Source: Apoderus coryli
Taxonomy: Eukaryota; Arthropoda; Insecta; Coleoptera; Attelabidae
Length of the DNA stretch: 64,000 bases
Reading direction: 5' to 3'
NCBI GenBank assembly: GCA_911728435.2
Contig: OU452202.1
Location: forward strand, 23,787,135 to 23,851,134
Numbering within the stretch: the stretch's first letter is position 1; each line of letters opens with the position of its first letter. The notes under the pieces were generated by a model. It did not search any database. It was not told the origin of the DNA and saw nothing but the letters and a program-made list of their open reading frames with translations. Positions 36,040 through 48,449 of the stretch are shown in pieces. A program made the position numbers and the translations under genes.

Positions 36040-37396
36040 CAGGGTGAGTTATTAGTGCGTCGAAGTTCGATATTACCTCAAAGACCAAAAATTTCTCGCA
36101 AAACACACAAAGTGAATTTGTTGTTTCGCCCATTGGCAGAACATAATTCGCCGGAGATAGTCATCGTCATTTTGTTTTTATGTATAATTCTTTTGCCTGA
36201 GCTTTGGCTTACCGATTGTTCCCGAGCAATTTCACGCGTGCTGATATGTGGATTTTCTACCACTTTTAACATTACATTCAATTAATTTTCATCATTTAAA
36301 ACAGTTTTGGTCCTAGTTTGTTTCGGGTATTTTACTGATCCCGTGTTTCCAAAACGATTCATTAAGTAACCTTTCAATTGTTATCTGCCTTCGAGCAGGA
36401 TATCTTCCTTGGTAAATTCTTTGCGCAAGTAAAACATTTTGCATACATTCTCCCTATATCCAAATCATGTCTATAACTCATTTTTGGGAAAATTCATTTC
36501 AACCAAAATTTAATTAAGTAATTATTAATAAACTAATTGTTATAGGTACTTATAGACTACACTTTTGTAATAAATAGCTAATGCTTAAATGTCAGTGTCA
36601 TTCGATCAAATCCTTGTTGACTTAGTTGATAAATATTGCAATTATTATACCGATTTTGATTACGATTATGATAAATAAATAACTATTAAAAAATAGGTTG
36701 AATTTGGAAAATATTATTTTGATGATTTTGTGTAATGTTTTCAATAACAAATATCAAAAATAAAATTAGGTATGCAAAATGATCACGTAAAGTCCAAATT
36801 TTCTAATATTTTTTCTTTAAATGAAAATATCTTAAAAACTTATAGTTGTAGGTATAAAAAAGGCTATATAAGAATAAAAGCTTATCAATTTTCCCTTCAG
36901 TTTTTGATATTATATAGAGGGTGTCTCAATTGAAAAATTCGAGTAAAACGCAAATTTGAGTTTGGACTCACCCTGTATACAGGTTTTGCACTATATACTA
37001 GCAATTATCTTTCTCTCAAAGTTGGTAACTATCAAAAAGCTATGCCTGTAAGAAGCAGAGATTAAATTATTTCTGTTCCAGTACAGAAGCCTTAGAATTC
37101 GCCATGTTTTGCATATAATACTAGTGGTAACTTTTGAACCACTCTGTATAATTTCCTAAAATTTTAGTATGATTTATGTCAAGTCTGAAGCAATGAAATT
37201 GTGGAATAATAAATAGGGCTTTCTATTTAAAAAAACGTAAGTTTGGTTCACCCTGATGAGATGAGCCACCCTGTACAAATAAAAATAATTTTAAAATACG
37301 TACTTTATGACTGCCTACACACTGGCTGCTTAGTTTTGCGTGAAATTTTTGGTCTTTGAGGTAATATCGAACTTCGACGCACTAATAACTCATCTG
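36040..37396. mobile_element. DNA transposon with ~60-bp terminal inverted repeats
   Basis: 36045-36104 and the inverted 37333-37392 match at all but one position through AGTTATTAGTGCGTCGAAGT, TCGATATTACCTCAAAGACC and AAAAATTTC-CGCAAAAC. The left terminus extends as CAGGGTG, the right as CAGATG. The only coding remains are an N-terminal transposase piece near the left end, so this is an internally rearranged or deleted, non-autonomous copy. Confidence 0.85.
36078..36480 (-). pseudogene. N-terminal (helix-turn-helix) part of a Tc1/mariner-type transposase
   Basis: Minus strand across frames: LAQRIYQGRYPARRQITIE, LNESFWKHG / NRFGNTGSVKYPKQTRTK, KTVLNDEN and VVENPHISTREIAREQSVSQ with KRIIHKNKM. 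This is the paired helix-turn-helix N-terminus of the insect transposase group whose catalytic half is recognised at 7.4-7.9 kb. The reading runs straight into the left inverted repeat, so the catalytic domain is absent. Confidence 0.7.
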
Positions 37397-37399
37397 CTT

Positions 37400-39080
37400 A
37401 AATCCTAGGCCAAAAATCAAAAATATATTAAACGAGGGGCATAGATTAACCCCCTTTCTTTCCAAAAATATAAAATCTCTGTATCCAATGAACTACTTTA
37501 ATTGAATTACAAGAAAAATTGAATACCATTGCAATGCAATTATTAAACAATTTTTTTTAATTCTAAGAATTTGCGTGGCCTTCGGGCAAGACAAACTATA
37601 CTAAGTTCGCTCCTGATAAAAAAGGTGGAGAAAGGGCAAACAAGCAACATAATCCTACAAAAAAAAAAATGTGCTAAGCTAAAATATCCTAAACTTAATT
37701 GAGTTCTGAGCCAATAACATTTAAACAAAAGGATTACTTTTTAGATGTCGCTATTGGAGAGTCTTGCAACTTCCAACCTTAATCGATGTTATTAATTATA
37801 CACTGTGAATAACATCGGTTGCAACTCTAGCAAAACAGTAAGTAGCATATGGTAAAATTTGCCAAACACGAAATCTTCATGTATTTTTTTAAATAAAATG
37901 GCAAAAACTTGAAACAAAATAAAACCTGATAAGTAAGTTTAACTTTCAAATGGTAATAAAAATAATAGAAAATAAAAACATCTGACGTTCTATTATTATT
38001 ATTTTAATAAAGAAACCGAAAATAAGATTTTTTAACCGACAAATTATTATTATTTTTCATCAACTTCACAATAATATCTCATATTTATAATTGCTTTGGC
38101 AAATAATCTTAATGTAATATCTCAGTTTTCTAAAGAATTCTATGGTTACAATATAAATTCATTCTTATAATATAGTAATTTGTATTATGCAGATACAAAG
38201 TAAAGACTCGTTTTAATCATAATAGAAAAATGTGTTTGTGAAGTTTATATTCTATAGAAAATTATATGTATCAGATGGCAGTTTTGTAACACTATTATTG
38301 TTATTAGCGATACATTTTACTTTCAATTTTACTAATGCAGGAATATGTTTTAGTCTCGTCTCGGTAATAATAATTATTAAAATATGTCAGAATGGTAAAT
38401 AGTTTATAATATCATATTATACATGGTCTGTAGGAATTTTGAATCATTGGGTCATAGGACAACCTTATTCCATATAAAAATGCGACGTTTCGTAGTCTTT
38501 ATTACTATTTTTTCAAGCACTTTTAAACCATTAAGAGTTCATTAGAAGTATATGGTGTTTTTGTCAATAATTTTTGTTTTGTGTTTTCAACTTTTTCTCA
38601 TTTTAAATTCAATTAAATAAAAGTACAACGATCTGGTAAGAGCCCACAACAACAATATGGCTGTTTGAAGATTTTCAAATGAAATGGGACAAAATGTTGA
38701 GTGGCGAGTATGAAGACAGTTACTTAAGTAGAAAGGTCTCAGTCAAAGCTACACATTCGGTGTTTGAGGTGATGTGAGTAAGTAAAGTGAGGTGAGTGGA
38801 TGAGGGGTTGTGGGGTTGTTTTATGTGTAATTTATTTAGTGAATGAATAAGAGTTTTCTTAAGTGTGGTCCTATAATCCAATAATTCAAAATTTCTACAG
38901 ATTTGCCTATAAGGACACGATTTTCAACTGATATACACACAGGGTGTTTCAAAAAGCTCGGCAATATTTAAGGGGATGATTTCTCATGTCATTTTATGAA
39001 CAACAGTTCTCATAAACATAAATCCGGAAATGCATTGTTTTCATGATCCAAGTTTTTTGTAAATAATGTTTTTTTTTTTT
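37400..39080. other. AT-rich stretch
   Basis: A small inverted repeat at about 37783-37827 (ATCGATGTTATT and AATAACATCGGT) and CAGGGTG-type transposon-end words; no gene. Confidence 0.35.
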
Positions 39081-39084
39081 AATT

Positions 39085-39371
39085 AAGCGCGTTGCTGCTA
39101 GAAATTGGGAGCTTATATGGACCTAACTAGATCAAAATCATTAAGTCCAGTGGCGTTAGAAGGGCAACAATTAGACTTATTGACGAAAATAATGTACGCT
39201 ACTGGATTTAATGATTTTGGTTAACGAAAAAAATACAAGAGATAAAAAAAGTTGTAGTTTTAGGACAATATAGAAGTTAAATTACAGTCAGTGGCGTTCA
39301 TTTTACGGAACTGCACTTAATAATTTTGATCTAGTTAGGGCCATATAAGCTCCCTTCAAGCAACAACGCTG
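39085..39371. repeat. Foldback element with ~65-bp arms
   Basis: 39085-39152 and the inverted 39310-39371 share GCGTTG-TGCT, GGGAGCTTATATGG, CCTAACTAGATCAAAAT and ATTAAGT-CAGT. The ~157-bp interior repeats the word AGTGGCGTT at both edges. CAGGGTGT words lie just outside at 38942 and 39426, in direct orientation. Confidence 0.8.
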
Positions 39372-39374
39372 CCA

Positions 39375-41015
39375 AATTTCTGTCTTGTACAAAGACGTTT
39401 CCGTGGAAACTGTGTTTCTGAGATACAGGGTGTCAAAGTTTGAGCGATTCTACAGAGAGAGTCTTACGTTGTACGCCTCCAGACATCCGAGAGGCATAAC
39501 AAGAGATATTTTGCATACATAAAATAACGCAACCGAAAAGGTGTCGAAAATATGTATCAGAAAATAACGTTCTTGTTGCGTATTTTATTGAAGCGGCTAA
39601 AATTAAGAACGTTGATTAGTTCCTATTTTGGTTTTGCTACCCAATCTTAAGAACGACATTAATTATACGAGAATAGACCGACATTTAAAGATTTTGCAAG
39701 ATACTAGCTTTTCTTTAAAGAAGTTTCAATCAACGATGCCCATAGGAATTTCTTTTACAAACGCTGCACAAATTATTGGAGTTTAATGTTTAAAATGCGA
39801 CTCTAAGACATTCACTATACATAAAACAGGGTCAGTATTGAAATTTCGGATACAAAATTCATATTTCGAGAATTTTTATCATGGTTCAATGGATAGTTTT
39901 GTTAAAAAAAATATATTTGAAAGTATCTCGAAAACTCAACAACTGATAATAAAAAAAAATATCGCTCATTGCTAGTTTTACATTCTGACCACTTCTTTTC
40001 TGTTTCGTCTGATTTTTGCAATACCATGCATAATCATCGAATTTGGGTGACCCTGTAGAGGTAAAGCCAGTAATTTTGTCCGATATACCATGAAATAATT
40101 TCTATTTCATTACAGCTAATTAACATCCCGCATTTTTGTGACTGTTTAAAATCAACGATGATATTGTGACCAATTATTACATAATAATTGACAAGGACGT
40201 AGCTTCAGGACTGACCTGTGCTTTTGTAATTGTAATTTTAAGTTAACAAATTAACTTTCATCCAAGTATACCTATAAATCTTCTAAAAATGTCCTGTATA
40301 TTATCTAGTCCAAAATAATAAAAAAGTTAACATTCGAATTTTACCGTGTTTATAAATAAAATCGCAGTAGACCGCTTTTGGCGTTCATGTTGAGTATCCT
40401 CAACTTCAACCCATACGACTGTGCAATAGTCAAGTACTAACTAATTAGGTCTTGACTATAATTAATTAATAACATGAAACAAAATAATAAATAATCAGTG
40501 TTACGTTATGTATGTAGAACATAATGAACACTACATAGATTCATCTCAGTCTCCCATTGTTGTTTACATTTCCTGAATAATTTGCATTTTGTTTTAGAAA
40601 ACATCTTTTGCGTCCATTGTTATCACCGCCTACCAGATTTTAACATATATAGATAATATAATAAAAGGACACAGTGCTGTAATAAAACCTTATTTATCAG
40701 TAAGCACGTAGTTTTTGAAACGAGGCGATGGATAGAAGTTTCTAATTAAGAAATTCAGCGTATTATTATTTTATTTTACATTATAATTATTTTTACCTAC
40801 GACCACTACTGTAAATACTTAAAAACACACCGTCTTCGATCAATGTAAGATTCCTATTACGTACGGTAAAAAAAATCGCACAGCTTGGTAAAAAAATCGT
40901 ACAGTTTTCCTAGCAACGGTCAATACAAACAAACTTATTCAAAAACTGACATAATCTTAAATCAAATTTGTATGTGAGTGTAATATTATAAAGTGAAATA
41001 TAAACTTCCGCTCTG
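39375..41015. other. AT-rich stretch
   Basis: A short direct repeat, TAAAAAAATCG-ACAG, occurs at about 40867 and 40889. No gene recognised. Confidence 0.35.
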
Positions 41016-41020
41016 CAGTA

Positions 41021-41260
41021 AATACAGCTCCAAATTTACCTTTTTTTCTAAACAATATAAACGGAAAATGTACCAAACAGTCTGTTGGTATTAACAAGTT
41101 AGGAAAGATTCCAAAACAAATAGTTATATATCTGGGACTACCAGAAGCAGCGACTTATAAAGGACACTGTTTTCGACGCTCGTGCGCGACTATTCTTGTT
41201 GACGCGGGTGGTGACTTATTAGATTTAAAAAAACACGGCTATACGCGCCGTCTTGCGTAA
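41021..41260 (+). pseudogene. Crypton-type tyrosine recombinase fragment
   Basis: One open frame of 79 codons up to TAA: FFLNNINGKCTKQSVGINK, then LGKIPKQIVIYLGLP, TYKGHCFRRSCATILVDAGG and LDLKKHGYTRR. The GHCFRRS segment holds the H-x-x-R box of tyrosine recombinases, and the order matches insect Crypton recombinases. The usual GGW and the catalytic Tyr region after KxHG are lost by divergence or frameshift. The N-terminal part and the DNA-binding domain are not recognisable upstream. Confidence 0.75.
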
Positions 41261-41264
41261 CTTT

Positions 41265-44180
41265 TCCATTCGTGCGTAGAATGCTTTTTACAACACTTAT
41301 TACGTAATATACTATTAACTGATCTGTGTCCTGTGATATAATTATACACTTTTCAAAGTTAGTACCTGTAGGCATTACGTCAAATAAAATCACAACGCTT
41401 AGTTAAAAAGTTCGGCATAGCTAAATTTCCATTTAATTGAAGCTTGATTAAAAAATACTAGAGCCCTATAATAAAAGACAAGTGCACGATATTTAATTTT
41501 CTTTAGTCCTGTAAAAAATTGTAATTACTCCTTATGATGAGTAATCATCATCATCAGCATCCTCCTACTGGTTTTCATTCACATATTCCGAAACACCCTC
41601 TATATAATGTATTCGGATTATTTTTTCTCTCTCTAAAAACACGACCAATTCGCATACTTCCTCCTAAATCAAGACAGAATTTCTTTGTTGAGAAATATGA
41701 ATAAATTAACTTTGCTATGAAAGCGATATTATAAATAATATTATAACAAGATTAACATTTTTAAGCGTACATATTTTTTTCTCTTTACATGTAAGAGATC
41801 TTGTCTCACAAACGGGCAATGGTTGAAGGAATTTTAATTAATAATTGGGTATTTTGTGAAATTATAGTTGACGAATTATGTTCAAATAATATAGTATACC
41901 AAATTCAGTCCAACGCCAATGCTAAGTAATTATTTTTAGTATATTACCTACTATAGAAACTAAATTATAAAAGTTGTAGGATAATTTTAATTAATTTATG
42001 TTAAAATTTTTATATGGGAGCAATATTTCTTTTATTTCATTAAGCTTTTCTTAATTTAGAAAATTTCACTCATTTGTAAAAGGTGACGTTAAAACAATAC
42101 TTTTGACAACTGGTTGGTTTTGAACCACGATCAATTTCTACAGACTAGTTTATAATTCTAGAAATATAGTTAAGGGCAGAAAAATCATTATTGCCCTAAG
42201 GCTTTAAAATTTTGAGACTATTGGTCTGGGCCAATCAAGAAAATTAGTAGTAGTAGTAACCAGGTTATTTTAAACCTTCTCAACCTTTTTTTGCAAATTA
42301 TATTTGTTATAGGTTACCAAATAATGAAAAAAACAGGAGAGAAAACTAATTTTGGAATATTTTTTAAAAATTTGCTTTATTTTCTTGAACCTTGTATATC
42401 ATTTTTTTTTCTTTATTTTTCTTGGGGTGTTGGGTTGGTTGTTTGAATTTTGAATATGGAACCAACACCCCAAGAGAAATAAAAAAAAAAGTAAGAGGTA
42501 AAAGGTCGAGATAGTTCTAAAATTTGTTGCGTAAACGGCTTTGGCTATTTGTCTATCCAATTCTTTCTTCATATCTTGAGCAGTTTGCACAACGAAAGAC
42601 TTCAAACGATCGCTACTTCCACTATTTTCATGTCCACTTACACTTCTCTTTTTCACAACCCAACTGTATAATTTCATTCTGGCTAGTGGCAGACAATCAC
42701 CTTGCAGAGTTTGCAGACCATGCTGGTGCTGATATCATTAGTTTTACTTTTACAGGTTTCGCAATGACTTTTTAGTGTGTCCACTAGACCTTGCAATTAT
42801 TTAAAAGCTCACCCAGGAAAATAATTGATTTCAATAAGGAGATTGAGCTGCTTGCTGAAATATAAATATGGATGAGTCACAATAGACCCTCAGTGGTCGC
42901 AGGGAAGGGTCCGGTGCCGACCCATTCATTTTGAACCTACCTGCAGGGTGATTAAGGATAGTTTTTTAGGTCTTGATTAAGTCTTGTATGATAGGGTCCT
43001 ACACCAAACCAAGGCCCCAAAAAATTGAAATCTGGTTCCCTAATAATGGAGTACCTATATGAAAAGAAGTTGGTGAGATTTCTTCCAATGTTCAAATTTA
43101 AGAAAATAGTAAAGTCACATTATTGCCAAACATACTTTGAGCAGGGTCGAGATGATTAAATTCTATAGTTCTAAACTTACAACTTTACAGTAATAACCAC
43201 TATAGCGAACTAGTTTTGGAGCTTATGACAAGACATAGAAATATTTTCCTTGGTGCAATTTCTTCGAAAATTGTTTTTTTTGGAAGATCTGTTTTTGAAC
43301 TTACTTAATTATCTGCTTTATATTGGAAACTTTCAACTAAAAACACTCTACTCATCGTTGGTGTTCTGCAAACTCTAGTGAATTTGAATTTCTCATTTTC
43401 TGCAACATTTTCAAAAAATCGGTCGCGTCAGGAAAACTATCTAGACCTGAAAAATTTTTGAACAAATTCAAAAGATCTTTATTTCACCTCTGATTACTCG
43501 TAAAAATGTAGTAAAATTGCAGCTGTCAATCATAATCAAATTTCATTGATGACCTGCTCGTATTTTGACGAAAATTGTTGTCTAGCGATCCATTTTTTTT
43601 ATTAATTTTGAAGAAAACGTCAAATCCAAATCTAATGTGGCTTATTTTGATGGACGAGGATCTTTCAACTTTAAGGAAAGAGAGGCCGAAAAGTCAGGAA
43701 TTTTCAAATGAAATTATATATTGTTTGTTTACATTGTTATCCAATTCCCTAAATACCGATTGATCACATAGTGTTTCCATTTGAGTATATCTCTTCTCTT
43801 CATATTTGGATTTCGTGCGATCTGGCTTTGACTTATCAGTCTCACTTTTGTTTTTAGTGATTATTTCTAACCTCAAAAATCCAATATTTAACCTCACGTT
43901 GTACACAAGTAATTAGTTTTGCTTTTGTTCTTCAATTTTTCTAATAATTCATAATATGATATATAAAAAGAAATTCTGCTTCAATGCAATTCAAAATTCA
44001 TGATCTAAATTTTAATTAATTTTTATTTTGGTTATATAATGTTTTTTAACAAAAATTTTTTTCACTAATTAGTGAGTCACTTTTTCAAGTATGATTCTGA
44101 ACTAATTTCTATTGTTGGAATATCTTTTAGATGTATAGATGTTTGAATTAAACTTATTCTGAGGACTTCTGTGATTTTTT
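41265..44180. other. Mostly AT-rich non-coding DNA
   Basis: 42420-42480 contains the inverted words CTTGGGGTGTTGGTT-type and AACCAACACCCCAAG (a small palindrome). 42880-42960 resembles the 3' part of the 21.6-kb RNase H fragment (GGGTCCGGTGC-GACCCA). No gene recognised. Confidence 0.35.
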
Positions 44181-44184
44181 GTCA

Positions 44185-44214
44185 CTGACGATGAGATGAA
44201 TCTCGAAACATGTT
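44185..44214 (+). repeat. CTGANGA-hairpin-GAAAC module, copy 4
   Basis: CTGACGA, one T, GAGAT-GA-ATCTC (perfect 5-bp stem), GAAAC, then ATGTT. Confidence 0.55.
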
Positions 44215-44559
44215 ATATGATTTGAACATATATCTAACTTCTTGTGGAGTAGACGTGATTTTATTTTCCTACTATACTTGAAACTCCTCTCTGCAATGGA
44301 TTACTTTAACAAATATATATTTTTTGATATAGCTAGTTTCGGTAAGGGTTATTTTGGAAAATACAGAAAAAAAAACTTAGTTTTTTAATTTTCCACAAAA
44401 CAGCTCTCGAGGAAAATCACATTATTGACAACAAGATGTTTTTGGCGACATCTAGTGTTAGCAGGTAGTATGCCCGGTGAAGTACAGTTCACAAACGATG
44501 AACAAGCAATTCATAAATCACATTATGCTTGGTATTGTTAAACCCGTCTTCTCGTAGGG

Positions 44560-44700
44560 ACACTGTATTGGACGTACTTCTGCTGCTGTCCTAGCCGATA
44601 CAGACGCAACTTTAACTAACTTAAAATGCGCGGAGTTTGGAGCATTTCCAGTAGCCAATATCAATCTATTGCTAATAATAATTGTGTTTTAAGAAATAAA
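44560..44700 (+). pseudogene. Second Crypton-type tyrosine recombinase scrap
   Basis: After a TAG the plus frame reads GHCIGRTSAAVLADTDATL, TNLKCAEFGAFPVANI. It parallels GHCFRRTSATLLAD-type Crypton sequence, with the box Arg replaced by Gly. It is more decayed than the copy 3.4 kb to the left. Confidence 0.6.
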
Positions 44701-45574
44701 ACTGTAATGTTTTAGGTATAGTACCTTGTTTAAATCTCCTACAAATGAAATGTTGCTAAATTTCAAATATATTTTTTACGTAAATAAAAATTACGACAAA
44801 AACCTGAAAACCACGCACCGCATAAACCTGGTGTAACTAATCGGTATGACTAAACTTGATTGCAGAAACGATATTTTTTTTTGTTTGCTTGAAAATAAAC
44901 ACCATTAATACATGATTACGTATGATTAATTTAAGAAAATAAAAAACTGGTCGAAATATCTGGGTTGACATATTCGTTACGCTTCTCTGGTATCAAGGAA
45001 GAGGAAATACATGTTATACGTTTTGAATAATGTCAACTACGTCTTTGCCATTATATTATTTATTCCTGCGAATCAAATTCTTTAGTGATTTAAATTTTAA
45101 TGTGTATGTAAAGTTAGATATGCGTACGAGATTATGTCTTGTAAATGTATCTTAGTTTATACATCATTGAGCACAGCATTTTTGATTTCATATGTACATA
45201 CAGGGTGATTTGTAGTCTATAAATGCAATTCAGGGGGAATAAATATGTTATCAATGATTGATGTACTTTTGCATGCACTCGAACTGACCCATTTCTTGTT
45301 ACTAATCGACAGCAACTGCTCTTTGATCTTGCTGCATGACCCGATTTTGAGGCAATTATCCTTGAAGACACATTCGCCTTTTTATTCCGGCTTTTATTCA
45401 ACTTGGAATTGTAACTATCTACATATTTTGCTTTCCCGCACAGGGAATGTAGTGTGAACGCGATAAAAAAAATTGAGATAGAAGAATTGTTTTACACGAG
45501 TTAATTTTTTTTGCCAAATTAATCAATTAAGGAACATAGAGCACACGGTAGATTATGCTATACGAATTCTAAAA

Positions 45575-46140
45575 TTAATAATAGACATCAGCGGTAAAGT
45601 ATGTCTCTTTGCTGATGATACTAGTTTCACTTGGTGCGACCCGGATAGTGTGGCTCTTCATACACCTGTCAGATGTCTCTGAAAGACCATTCCATAACTA
45701 TCTCCTTAGAAACGCCGAACATGATCTTTATCTGCCAGCCCCATCCTCCGAATTAATCAAAAGCTCGATTATATACAATGCAAAAAAAATGCACAACCAT
45801 CTGCCATTGGAAATCAAATTGCTATCATCCCTTCCTCGATTCCGTAAAGCTCTACAGACGTATTTGTTAGAAGAAGCTTTTTATACAGTAGGTGACTTTT
45901 TTAATGCGCATTAATGTTTGAGCGATTCACGCACTGGAGAGTAGTTCGTAGTTTGTATTTTGTATATATTTTGTAGAATATTTACTTAATTAATTTACAT
46001 TAAGAATCTTAATTGATTTATTTATTTATTTGACGATGTACCTGTATGTATTAATTATTATTCTTATGTTTTATATGTTTTGCTTACCTGTCTACAAATT
46101 ATTTTTAATTTTTTGACAAATATATATATTTAATAAAATG
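45575..46140 (+). pseudogene. 3' end of a non-LTR retrotransposon with large internal deletion
   Basis: KVCLFADDTSFTW (motif C, Asp-Asp intact) is followed within about 60 bp by the extreme C-terminal region: YLLRNAEHDLYLPAP, SSIIYNAKKMHNHLPLEIK, LPRFRKALQTYLLEEAFYT. The stop is at 45914. The thumb and connection in between are deleted with a frame change. An AT-rich 3' UTR follows, ending near AATAAAATG at 46133. Confidence 0.75.
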
Positions 46141-46144
46141 TGGT

Positions 46145-47285
46145 GACTAAATACGTGTTTTTTATAATTACTAGGAAAGAATTTTGGGTAAGACGGCGAC
46201 ACAAAAAAAAAATCAACCCCGCAATGCCCATATATGCGTTACAAAACAGATTTCTCAAACTCATTGAGTTCTCAATACAACATGTCGGTATGCTTGATGT
46301 GCGATGGCATATAAACTTTTTGTCATCATCACTTTTCAAAGACTTCCGTTTCATGAATATCCCAACAGACGCAACAGCAGACCGATTCGCATACAGCGCC
46401 TACTTAATGTTGGTCCGGTGCAAAGGATTTTCGCCGAAATAATAACGTTTAAGCCGAAATTCCCGAATTTTAATTAACTATTTCTCAGAGATCACATCAT
46501 GGTCGTCGACGTACCTCATTGAAATTTTTGTGAGCACCACAAAAAAAAATCAACTATACAACCAAAACTAATCCTTTGGTCCTTCATATACGCAAAACTG
46601 GCATTAAATTATCGTTTATTGAATAACACAAGTCTCGTTAGCCATGTTAGCGAAACAAAAACGCAATAAATGACAATTGAATTTGTAAGTATACTACTTG
46701 ATTTTTTTGAAACAATGTGCCGGCATGTGTTTGTTGCTTGTGTATGTGCAGATATTTATGTTGGATAACTAGGTAGAGGCAAATAGAATCGGTGCGCATA
46801 CTTAACAGTAAAACATCTGAAAGTCACAAATCAGGCGTTTGTTACCAGTTAATGGTCAGCGAGGACTTGGCATAGAGAAAGTGCTTTAATTTACATTAAA
46901 AAGTCGCATCATATAGGTATGTTATAGATCAGGGCCTACTATAGTGGTCAGTTTACTATAGGCACTCTTAGAACAATTTTCATGTAAATCTTTTATGAAG
47001 AACGAATCAAATTTTGTGGGGGCAACAATTATCTCGACCTTCAGTAGTATCAAAAAAAATTTCCTGCGGAGAAAATTTATAGCTCAAGTAAACTTTAAAT
47101 GATGCGGCAGGATGAGGAACAATTTGCAGACCAAATTTTGTCAAGAAAGATTCAGAAAGGCAAATTTGACAAAACGAACACCAATAAGGATTCTATGCGA
47201 ATTCTGCTGAAAAACATAGAAAACCCATGTTTGAAAATTGCCGATTTGTGGAGCTACATTTGAACAAAAAAAGCTGCATAAAAAA
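46145..47285. other. Unassigned DNA
   Basis: A 100-codon plus frame at 46140-46442 (PIYALQNRFLKLIEFSIQH) is unassigned and may be a transposon scrap. The rest has no recognised content. Confidence 0.3.
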
Positions 47286-47289
47286 ATAT

Positions 47290-48275
47290 AAGGTTTTATA
47301 CAAGGTGAGTCAATTTTAACCTGACAAACTTTAAGGGTTTATAGAACTCATCAAAATTATACGCATATTTAAAGATTGTTGAATGATGTGGGGAATGTCG
47401 ATCACTTGCCCTTCCGAGGAAGTCAAGTTTCTTACTATTGCCACGCAGATTAGGATTTCTAGTAGGATGAAATACATCGAGATTCACCGAGTAGTAACCA
47501 CTAAGTATCTTGTATGTTTGAATTAGATCGCCTCGTTGTCGTCGATCATAAAGACATGTTGAATTTAAAAGCCTCAATCGCTCCTCATATGGTATATGGC
47601 TAAGTGCATGAGGTAGCTTAGTGAATCTCCTCTGAACCCTTTCCAATGCCTCTATGTCCTTAATGAAGTAGGGGGACCAAACGCTGTTGGCATATTCCAA
47701 TAGTGGTCTAACATACGATTTATACAATTGCAATATTAGAGAGTTTGATCTCGATTTGAAAGCTCTCTGTATTAGATACCACAGTCTATTATCTTTCTTC
47801 ACTGTGGCGGAAATATGGGCCTCCCACTTCAAATCCGCTGTTACTATGACACCAAGATCCTTCTGCTGATTTACAGATTTAACGGCATTTCCATTGATGA
47901 AATATGCAGTCCTGGGATTATTAGCTCCGATGTGTAGTACCTGACACTGCTCCAAATTCAAGTTCATCAACCAAACCGCCGACCAGGACACTACCCCCTC
48001 AATGTCGATCTGGAATTCATTATCGTCTCGCAGTGGGTTACAAAACAATTTGGTGTCATCAGCAAAGAAGCTCATGTTTGACGTGATGGTTCTTGTTAAG
48101 TCTGATATATATGCCAGAAAAAGCAATGGCACCAGTACAGACCCCTGCGGGACACCATTCAAGACCGGCAATTTAGCGGATAATGCACCATTCGCTCTAA
48201 CTTGGAAAATTCTTTTTGTAAGAAACATCTCAATCCACCTTAGGAGTGCCCCCCGCACGCCGTAATTTTTTATAG
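47290..48275 (-). pseudogene. 5'-truncated CR1-like LINE reverse transcriptase, C-terminal half intact
   Basis: Open for 320 codons on the minus strand: NGVPQGSVLVPLLFLAYISD (motif B), MSFFADDTKLF (motif C intact), KDLGVIVTADLKWEAHIS, YVRPLLEYANSVWSPYF, IEALERVQRRFTKL, RLRLLNSTCLYDRRQRGDL. Motif A and everything upstream are absent: homology starts at KNYGVRGALLRW at about 48275, the truncation typical of incomplete target-primed reverse transcription. A single long undamaged frame suggests a fairly recent insertion. Not functional, because the endonuclease and motif A are missing. Confidence 0.88.
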
Positions 48276-48299
48276 TTTTCTGATCTGTTGAGGTGGAGA

Positions 48300-48445
48300 C
48301 AATAGGAATGTAAAACTTGTAATTAAGAAAGTTTTTTAGCTCATATTTTGTGAATTTTGTTTGTTATTTTTTGATGTGTTGTAAATTATAATTGTTTTTT
48401 TATTGTAATTACTACTACGGTTAATAAACTATCTATCTAATAGAG
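48300..48445 (+). other. LINE 3'-terminal fragment
   Basis: An AT-rich tail ends TTAATAAACTATCTATCT, resembling the 3' terminus of the element at 61.4 kb (AATAAACTATCTCTCTATC on its own strand). It lies back-to-back with the truncated CR1-like element. Confidence 0.4.
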
Positions 48446-48449
48446 AGAA

